Below, in pieces: positions 4,620 to 9,873 of a stretch of DNA of 9,873 nucleotides (within the stretch, counting starts at the first letter, position 1; the number at the start of each line of letters is the position of its first letter). The translations under genes were made by a program, and so were the position numbers. Source of the DNA: Actinoplanes liguriensis (GTDB taxonomy: Bacteria; Actinomycetota; Actinomycetes; Mycobacteriales; Micromonosporaceae). The stretch is taken from contig KL571206.1 of NCBI GenBank assembly GCA_000715855.1, positions 71,257 through 81,129 of the forward strand, in the 5' to 3' direction. The notes beneath the pieces were generated by a model that was not told the DNA's origin, did not search any database, and worked only from the letters and a program-made list of their open reading frames with translations.

Positions 4620-4629
4620 GAGGTTGAGG
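4618..4629 (+). promoter_or_regulatory. Double ribosome binding site of the RHH gene
   Basis: AGGAGG (4618-4623) is followed by GAGG (4626-4629). The second has the usual 8-nt spacing to ATG 4638; the first is stronger but 14 nt away. The TAG stop of mini-ORF 2 overlaps the first copy. Together they fix the ATG at 4638 as the start. Confidence 0.6.
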
Positions 4630-4637
4630 CAGCGATC

Positions 4638-4880
4638 ATGTCGACCACGTTGGACGAACGCGCAGAAACGGCAACCGGCCTCACCAAGTTCACTATCAAC
4701 CTTGTCCGCAGGGCGGTGCGGGCACTAGAGATCGCCACCGAGACGACCGGCGACAACCGAACCGACACGTTCAACCGTGCGATCCAGGTGTACGCGCACA
4801 TCGTCAAGGCGGAGAAGGAAGGCAAGGCGATCTACCTGGTGGGGCCGGACGGCGAGAAGGAAAGGCTCCTGCTCACCTGA
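4638..4880 (+). CDS. Small ribbon-helix-helix-like DNA-binding protein
   Basis: The product has 80 residues. Residues 16-22 (TKFTINL) form the expected N-terminal beta strand of a MetJ/Arc/CopG ribbon. Residues 24-38 form helix A (RRAVRALEIATETTG), and residues 41-58, starting RTDTFNRAIQVYAHIV, form helix B, with the usual Gly-x-x-x-Thr-Asp turn between them. A short C-terminal beta hairpin follows (AIYLVGPDGEKERLLL, 64-79). Such proteins act as dimers on palindromic DNA; many are antitoxins or repressors, but no toxin gene lies beside this one in the same direction. ATG 4638 has GAGG at 8 nt. The long leader with mini-ORFs, hairpins and a 12-bp palindrome suggests tight self-control. The gene faces the nuo operon and ends before a shared terminator. 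Fold assignment is moderately strong; the regulated target is unknown. Confidence 0.82.
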   Translation: MSTTLDERAETATGLTKFTINLVRRAVRALEIATETTGDNRTDTFNRAIQVYAHIVKAEKEGKAIYLVGPDGEKERLLLT

Positions 4881-4959
4881 GCTTGTCCCAGCCCCGCAAG
4901 GCTCGAAGCGCCAACACCCCCACCGGCGGTAAACCCCCGATCCCCCAAGCCCTTGAACG

Positions 4960-4977
4960 GGCACCGTGACAGGTGCC
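4960..4977. repeat. 6-bp inverted repeat after the RHH gene
   Basis: GGCACC (4960-4965) and GGTGCC (4972-4977) form a perfect 6-bp stem with a 6-nt loop. It lies 79 nt beyond the RHH stop and 15 nt before the main terminator. It has no T-run. It may add to transcript-end structure or be incidental. Confidence 0.4.
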
Positions 4978-4992
4978 TCTGAAGACGAGCTG

Positions 4993-5023
4993 AAAAGCCC
5001 GGCCGCTCCCCGGCCGGGCTTTT
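4993..5023. terminator. Bidirectional intrinsic terminator, 13-bp stem
   Basis: AAAAGCCCGGCCG (4993-5005) and CGGCCGGGCTTTT (5011-5023) are perfectly complementary around the loop CTCCC. The core is an extremely stable 9-bp G/C stem flanked by A4 and T4, giving a U-run on both strands. It lies 112 nt after the RHH stop and 41 nt after the nuoN stop, between converging genes, so it should end both transcripts. Confidence 0.93.
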
Positions 5024-5064
5024 CGCCTTTCGGCGCCGAGCGGGTTCGCCCCAGCCGCGGGCCG

Positions 5065-6507
5065 TCAGGTCAGGGCGTTGAAGAGCAACTGCGGGGCGAA
5101 GCCCAGGACCACCGCGACCGCCACCGAGGCGGCCAGGGTCGCGGCGACCGGGCGAGCAATCGGGAGCCGCGGGTGCAGGGCCGCGTCCAGCAGGACCGGG
5201 TCGGCGACGCTGCGGCCGACACGCGGGGGCAGGGAGTAGAGGGACGCGGCGACCCGGACGTAGTAGGCCAGGGCGATCACCGCGTTCAGGACCACGACCG
5301 CGGCGAGCCAGGACCAGTTCTGCTGGACCAGGGTGTTCACCACGGAGAGCTTGGCGAACAGGCCGGCCAGACCCGGGGGCAGACCGGCCAGGCCGGCCAG
5401 TGACAGCACGAGCGCGGCGCCCAGCCAGGGATTCCGGCGGGCCGCGCCCCGGTAGTCGAGCAGCGAGCCGCCGTCGGCGCCCGGACGGCGCAGGGCGACC
5501 ACGACGGTGAAGGCCACGAACTCCAGGACCACGAAGAAGACCGCGTACGACAGGGCGGCCGTGACCCCCGGAGCGCCCAGTGCCAGCGCTGCCAGGATGT
5601 AACCCGCCTGCGCGATCGACGACCACGCCAGCAGGCGGATCATCCGGGACTGACGCAGCGCCACCAGGTTGCCGATGGTCATCGTCAGGACGGCGAGGAC
5701 GGCCGTCACCGCCCGGGCGTCCAGCCGGGAGACGACCGCGGCCAGGGCCAGGATGCCGCCCAGCTTGGAGGCCGTGGACAGGTAGGCGGCGATCGGGATG
5801 GGAGCGCCGTCGTAGGTGGCCGGGGCCCACGCGTGCAACGGGACCGCGGCGACCTTGAAGGCGAGACCGATCACCAGGAGCGCGACGCCGACGCCGGCCA
5901 GCCGGGCGAACGGGCCGGACGCGGCGTGCAGCAGCGCCAGGTGGATCGAGCCGGTAGCCGCGTAGTTCAGGGCGGCGCCGAGCAGCGTCACGGCCGTGGA
6001 GACGATGCTGATCAGGAAGAACGTCAGGGACGCCGAGGCCGCCCGCTCGACCGGGCCGAACCGGCGGAGGCCGACCAGGACGTACAGCGGGAGGGTCAGG
6101 GTCTCCAGACCGACGATCAGGGTGATCAGGTCACCGGCGTAGGCGATCACCACGCCGCCGGTCATCGAGCAGGCCAGCAGGAAGCAGAACTCGCCGACCG
6201 GGGCCGCGCCGAGACGCAGGGCGGGGACCGAGAGAGCCAGGACACCGACGGTCAGGGCGGCGAACAGGGCCGCGGTGACCGCGGCCGGCCAGGTCGGCAC
6301 CCAGGAGCACGCGCCGGTGGTGCAGAACGTGCCCGCCTCCGGGCCCACCACCAGGGCCAGGATCGCTGTCGCCAGGCCGCCGAGCGCGGTGGCGGCGACG
6401 GTCGCGGCGCGTCTGGCGACGAACAGGTCGGCCAGGAAGGCGAGGATCGCGGTGCCGGCCGCCGCGTAGAGCGGAAGCAGCGCGAAGTGGTTGACCGGCT
6501 GACTCAC
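5065..6507 (-). CDS. nuoN: NADH-quinone oxidoreductase subunit N
   Basis: This 480-residue membrane protein is one of three antiporter-like proton channels in the complex I membrane arm and is the normal last gene of nuo operons. It is hydrophobic throughout, with about 13-14 predicted helices. Channel residues are visible: Glu135 in helix 5 (IVGLETLTLPLYVLVG), Lys218 in helix 7 (IGLAFKVAAVPLHAWAPATY), Lys248 in helix 8 (AAYLSTASKLGGI) and Lys386 in helix 12 (AGLPPGLAGLFAKLSVV). GTG 6507 overlaps the nuoM stop (GTGA) and has GGGAGG six nt upstream (6519 to 6514), which fixes the start. Glu329 in LEFVAF sits where many NuoN proteins have Asn or Ser before Gly-Ala-Phe, which is unusual. The operon ends here, 41 nt before a strong terminator. 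NuoN rather than NuoM or NuoL is supported by Lys386 in helix 12 and by gene order. Confidence 0.94.
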   Translation of the reverse strand: MSQPVNHFALLPLYAAAGTAILAFLADLFVARRAATVAATALGGLATAILALVVGPEAGTFCTTGACSWVPTWPAAVTAALFAALTVGVLALSVPALRLGAAPVGEFCFLLACSMTGGVVIAYAGDLITLIVGLETLTLPLYVLVGLRRFGPVERAASASLTFFLISIVSTAVTLLGAALNYAATGSIHLALLHAASGPFARLAGVGVALLVIGLAFKVAAVPLHAWAPATYDGAPIPIAAYLSTASKLGGILALAAVVSRLDARAVTAVLAVLTMTIGNLVALRQSRMIRLLAWSSIAQAGYILAALALGAPGVTAALSYAVFFVVLEFVAFTVVVALRRPGADGGSLLDYRGAARRNPWLGAALVLSLAGLAGLPPGLAGLFAKLSVVNTLVQQNWSWLAAVVVLNAVIALAYYVRVAASLYSLPPRVGRSVADPVLLDAALHPRLPIARPVAATLAASVAVAVVLGFAPQLLFNALT

Positions 6508-8066
6508 GGGTGGCCTCCCAGCAGGGTGGTCAGCGGCAGGGCGGTCCCGGCGAGGACCAGGGCCGGGATCACGCCGACGGCCAGGGTCAGCAGGATCAGC
6601 GGGGTCCAGGCGAACCACTCGACGGCCGCGATGGAGGGGCGCAGGGAGTGGACCGTCGGCGTGGTCGGGCCGTGGGTCAGGCGACGCAGCAGGCGGAGGA
6701 AGTACGCCGCGGTCAGCGCGCCACCCACCGCCGCCAGGATCGCCAGCGTGAGCCAGAGCGGGCCGCCCCGGCGGACGGCCGCGACCACCGCGAACGCCTC
6801 GCCCCAGAAACCGGCCAGGCCGGGCAGGCCCAGGGACGCGATCGCGGCGAACCCGAACAGCCCGGCCAGGCGCGGCGCGGTCTCGCGGAGGCCGCTGAGC
6901 TGGTCGAGCGAGCCCGTCCCGGCGCGGTCCTTGATCGTTCCGGCCAGGAAGAACAGCAGGCCGGTGATCAGGCCGTGCGCGACGTTGCCGAGCAGCGCGG
7001 CCTGCAGGCCGGTGACCGTCAGCGTGGCGATGCCGAGCAGCACGAAACCCATGTGGCCGACGCTGGAATACGCGATCAGGCGCTTCAGGTCGCGCTGCCG
7101 CAGGCAGATCAGCGAGCCGGCGAGGATCGCGATCGCCGCGAGGATGCCCAGCGCCGGGGCGGCCCACTCGGCGCCCAGCGGGGCGACGCCGACGCCGACC
7201 CGGATCAGGCCGTAGGTGCCCATCTTCAGCAGGACGCCGGCCAGGATCACCGAGCCGACCGTGGGCGCCTCGGTGTGCGCGTCGGGCAGCCAGGTGTGCA
7301 GCGGCCAGAGCGGGGCCTTCACCGCGAACGCGACCGCGAGCAGCGCGAACACCACGCACTGGGTGGTCCGGGTGAGGCCGGACGCGCCGGTCAGCGTGAT
7401 CAGGTCGCCGGTGCCGGCCTTGGTGACCACCAGGACGACCCCGAGCAGCAGCAGGACCGAGCCGAACAGCGTATAGAGCACGAACTTCCGCGCGGCCGCC
7501 CGGCGCTCGCTGCCGCCCCAGCCGGCGATCACGGCATACATCGGGAGCAGGACGACCTCGAAGAACACGAAGAACAGGATCAGGTCCAGCGACAGGAAAG
7601 TTCCGAGGACGCCGACTTCCAAGATCAAGAGCAAGGCGCTGAGCGTACGGCCCGGGCCGCCGCCCTTCGGCACCTTGCGCACCGTGTAAGCGCAGCACAG
7701 CAGGGTGAGCAGCCCGGTCAGCACCACGAGGGGATAGGAGATCCCGTCGACCCCGAGGTGGAAACGCAGGCCGAGCGCGGGGACCCAGGGCAGATCCACG
7801 TTCACCCAGGGCATCAGCGGCACGGTGGGACGCGGGCCGCCGTAGGCGAACCAGCCGCCGGCGCGCTCACCGGCGAAGAACGGGACGAGCGACAGGACGA
7901 ACGTGACCGCGGCGAACCCGGTGGCGACGATCCGGGCCTGGCGGTCGCGCCGGGCCGGGAAGACGGCGACCACGGCGGCGCCCAGCGCGGGCACCACGAG
8001 CAGGGCCACGAGCAGGACGGACGCGGCGGTCCAGGTCGGCTGGCCGGTGAGGTGGTCGCGATACAT
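6504..8066 (-). CDS. nuoM: NADH-quinone oxidoreductase subunit M
   Basis: This 520-residue, multi-helix subunit is the middle antiporter-like proton channel of complex I (E. coli NuoM about 509). Key residues are Glu170 in helix 5 (FFVFFEVVLLPMYAVIAGWG), Lys250 in helix 7 (AFAVKAPLWPLHTWLPDAH), Lys281 in helix 8 (VILAGVLLKMGTYGLIR) and Glu423 in helix 12 (LPGLAGFWGEAF). A glutamate at this last position is the NuoM hallmark, where NuoL and NuoN carry lysine. The order and spacing match E. coli Glu144, Lys234, Lys265 and Glu407. ATG 8066 overlaps the nuoL stop as TGATG, and GGGGG lies four nt upstream. The stop overlaps the nuoN start by four bases. The tight overlaps point to coupled translation and one transcript. 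Confidence 0.95.
   Translation of the reverse strand: MYRDHLTGQPTWTAASVLLVALLVVPALGAAVVAVFPARRDRQARIVATGFAAVTFVLSLVPFFAGERAGGWFAYGGPRPTVPLMPWVNVDLPWVPALGLRFHLGVDGISYPLVVLTGLLTLLCCAYTVRKVPKGGGPGRTLSALLLILEVGVLGTFLSLDLILFFVFFEVVLLPMYAVIAGWGGSERRAAARKFVLYTLFGSVLLLLGVVLVVTKAGTGDLITLTGASGLTRTTQCVVFALLAVAFAVKAPLWPLHTWLPDAHTEAPTVGSVILAGVLLKMGTYGLIRVGVGVAPLGAEWAAPALGILAAIAILAGSLICLRQRDLKRLIAYSSVGHMGFVLLGIATLTVTGLQAALLGNVAHGLITGLLFFLAGTIKDRAGTGSLDQLSGLRETAPRLAGLFGFAAIASLGLPGLAGFWGEAFAVVAAVRRGGPLWLTLAILAAVGGALTAAYFLRLLRRLTHGPTTPTVHSLRPSIAAVEWFAWTPLILLTLAVGVIPALVLAGTALPLTTLLGGHP
6514..6519 (-). promoter_or_regulatory. Ribosome binding site of nuoN, within nuoM
   Basis: GGGAGG on the minus strand lies six nt before GTG 6507, inside the last nuoM codons. 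It decides the GTG over downstream alternatives and suits reinitiation at the GTGA overlap. Confidence 0.65.
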
Positions 8067-9873
8067 CAGGCCCCCAACCACGCGACGACGCTCAGGATCA
8101 GCGCCCCGAACAGGACCAGGACCGCGGCGCCGGGCAGCGCGACCCGATGGGCGTCGGCGAACAGCCCACCCAGGCCGCGGGCGGCTCTGCCGGTGCCCTC
8201 GACAGCGGCGTCCACGACACGCTCGTCCGCGGCCTTCGCCAGCCGGGCGAGCGCCTTCACCGGCCGTACGACGATCAGGCTCTGGACATGGTCCAGATGG
8301 AAGCCGGAAGCGAACAGCGGCCTGGCTCGGCCCAGCGCGAGGACCGGATCCACCCCGGGCACCGCCCACCACAACCACCAGGCCGTCCCCACGCCGGCCG
8401 CCAACAGCACCAACGGCAGCAGGATCGCGACGCTCAGGTGCGGGTCCTCCAGCTCCAGCGCGTGCCGGAAGCCGGGGGCGAACGCGGCCAGGCCGAGCAG
8501 CGCGGCCGGAACCGTGAGCAGCAGCAACGGCCAGCGCATCAGGGCCGGCGGATCGTGCGGGACGGCCGGCACGTGATAGCGGGCGTCGTCGAAGCCGATC
8601 TCCCAATCCGGCCCGTCCGGCCCGTGCTGGCGGGACGGCCCGAAGAACGCGCGCAGGAGCAGGCGCGTCGCATACCAGGCGGTCACGCCGACCGCGAGCA
8701 GCGCGGAGAGCCAGACGACCCAGGCCGCCCAGACCGGGACCGTCTCGCCGCCGTCGGTGGCGTGCGCGGCCGCGGTCAGCACATTCTCCTTGGACCAGAA
8801 GCCGGCCAGCGGCGGCAGCCCGGCGAGCGCGCCGAGGCCGATCACGAACGACCAGAAGGTGACAGGCATGTGCTCGCGCAGCCCACCCATCCGGGACAGG
8901 TAGTTGGTGCCCACCGTGTGGATCACCGCGCCCGCCGCCAGGAACAGCAGCGCCTTGAACGCGGCGTGGGTGAGCAGGTGGAACAGCGCGGCGGCGGGCG
9001 AGCCGACGGCCAGCGCGCCGGTCATGTAGCCGATCTGCGAGACCGTGGACCAGGCCAGCACGCGCTTCATGTCGTCCTGAGCCGTCGCGGACAGCGCGCC
9101 GAGCAGGATCGTGATCGAGGCCATCACGGCGAGCACCGCGAGCACGGCCGGAGACTGCTGGAAGAGCGGGAACGTGCGGAAGACGACGTACACCCCGGCG
9201 GCGACCATCGTCGCGGCGTGGATCAGCGCGGAGATCGGGGTGGGGCCGGCCATCGCATCCGGCAGCCAGGTGTGCAGCGGGAACTGGGCGCTCTTGCCCG
9301 CGACCCCGGCCAGGAGCAGCAGCAACGCGGCGGTCAGGGTGCCGCGCGAGTAATCGTGGGCGAGCACGTCGCTGATCCTCGACGTGCCGGCGGCGGTGAT
9401 CAGCAGCGCGATGCCGAGCAGGAAGCCGACGTCACCCACCCGGGTGACCAGGAACGCCTTCACCGCGGCGGCCGGCGCCTCGGGCAGCCGGCGGTCGTGG
9501 CCGATCAGCAGGTAGGAACAGGCGCCCATCACCTCCCACCCGATCAGCAGGCCGATCAGGTCACCGGACGTCACGACCAGCAGCATCGCGCCGGTGAAGA
9601 GGCTGACCTGGGCCGCATACGGCGCGTAGCGCGGATCGTCGTGCAGATAGGTCACCGAATAGACCTGGACGCACAGCGCCACCAGGCACACGGCGAGCGC
9701 GACGTAGAGCGCGGCGGGGCCGGCCGAGAAACCGAGCGTCACCTCGATGCCGCCGAGATCGGCCCAGCGGGTGCTCGCCGCCAGCGGCTCACCGCGACCG
9801 GTCGTGGCCGCGAGCAGCACGATCGCGTCGATCAGCGCGAGCGCGGCGCCGGTGATGCCGAGCGCGGCGGCGG
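8066..9873 (-). CDS. nuoL: NADH-quinone oxidoreductase subunit L, 5' end missing
   Basis: About 601 residues are visible; the frame stays open through the window edge, so the start lies outside. A GTG at 9820 is internal: the 17 complete codons before it read on in the same hydrophobic style (AAALGITGAALALIDAI). Numbered from that GTG, channel residues are Glu96 (WEVMGACSY), Asp130 (VTRVGD), Lys176 (GVAGKSAQFPLHTWLPDAM), His201 (ALIHAATM), Lys289 (HAAFKALLFL) and Lys344 (PPLAGFWSKENVL). These align with E. coli NuoL Glu144, Asp178, Lys229, His254 and Lys399 and imply that about 30 N-terminal residues are missing. The C terminus has the longer NuoL-specific extension, an amphipathic stretch around ALARLAKAADERVVDAAVEG for the lateral helix and a final membrane helix. 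This is the distal proton channel of complex I. The stop overlaps nuoM as TGATG. Confidence 0.95.
   Translation of the reverse strand, partial: AAALGITGAALALIDAIVLLAATTGRGEPLAASTRWADLGGIEVTLGFSAGPAALYVALAVCLVALCVQVYSVTYLHDDPRYAPYAAQVSLFTGAMLLVVTSGDLIGLLIGWEVMGACSYLLIGHDRRLPEAPAAAVKAFLVTRVGDVGFLLGIALLITAAGTSRISDVLAHDYSRGTLTAALLLLLAGVAGKSAQFPLHTWLPDAMAGPTPISALIHAATMVAAGVYVVFRTFPLFQQSPAVLAVLAVMASITILLGALSATAQDDMKRVLAWSTVSQIGYMTGALAVGSPAAALFHLLTHAAFKALLFLAAGAVIHTVGTNYLSRMGGLREHMPVTFWSFVIGLGALAGLPPLAGFWSKENVLTAAAHATDGGETVPVWAAWVVWLSALLAVGVTAWYATRLLLRAFFGPSRQHGPDGPDWEIGFDDARYHVPAVPHDPPALMRWPLLLLTVPAALLGLAAFAPGFRHALELEDPHLSVAILLPLVLLAAGVGTAWWLWWAVPGVDPVLALGRARPLFASGFHLDHVQSLIVVRPVKALARLAKAADERVVDAAVEGTGRAARGLGGLFADAHRVALPGAAVLVLFGALILSVVAWLGA

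Noticed and set aside
4360..4728. Plus-strand 122-codon frame overlapping the RHH gene start
   Set aside because: It runs out of frame into a well-supported RHH gene, has poor codon bias and no ribosome binding site.
4638..4880. RHH gene as antitoxin of a toxin-antitoxin pair
   Set aside because: No small co-directional toxin gene lies next to it: upstream is a leader without a gene and downstream is a terminator. The divergent membrane protein does not resemble a known toxin.
5833..8576. Very long plus-strand open frames opposite nuoN and nuoM
   Set aside because: They are rich in Arg, Gln, Gly and Asp as expected for antisense of hydrophobic GC-rich genes; the minus-strand frames carry the conserved complex I residues.

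Overview
The window is very GC-rich DNA with strongly G/C-ending codons, frequent GTG starts and short start/stop overlaps. This fits a high-GC actinomycete. The particular gene families suggest Micromonosporaceae (Actinoplanes-like), but that placement is inference and no marker gene in the window proves it.

Left block (1-3498, + strand): five small accessory genes lie head to tail. They are a TetR-family regulator; a YhbW-like 'group 1' luciferase-family flavin oxidoreductase joined to it by an ATGA overlap; a two-part GNAT acetyltransferase; a YiiM-like MOSC protein joined to that by a GTGA overlap; and a 100-residue YjdJ/NATD1-type GNAT. A perfect 13-bp palindrome covers the -35 box of the tetR promoter, so this pair is probably autorepressed. 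Three of the five genes have a TANNNT-like -10 element ending only 6-7 nt before the start codon, which is the signature of leaderless mRNA. A 10-bp stem-loop at 3528-3564 closes the block.

Middle block (3582-5023): this is the least conventional part. A minus-strand gene (3582-4070) encodes an unrecognised 162-residue protein with one C-terminal membrane segment. Its perfect Shine-Dalgarno sequence can fold into an 8-bp hairpin, and codon-position composition changes frame in the middle of the gene. Divergent from it, after about 570 bp without an ordinary gene, is an 80-residue ribbon-helix-helix protein (4638-4880). Its leader holds an A+T-rich inverted repeat, two related mini-ORFs that both begin Met-Tyr-Gln, overlapping hairpins and a perfect 12-bp palindrome just before the ribosome binding site. 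A 13-bp, fully symmetric bidirectional terminator (4993-5023) ends the block.

Right block (5065-9873, - strand): the distal end of a complex I operon, in transcription order nuoL (5' end outside the window), nuoM and nuoN, with 1-4 nt overlaps. The proton-channel residues are present in all three. These antiporter-like subunits form the proton-pumping arm of NADH:quinone oxidoreductase. The operon ends at nuoN, where the shared terminator separates it from the ribbon-helix-helix gene. No mobile element, CRISPR array, tRNA or rRNA was seen.
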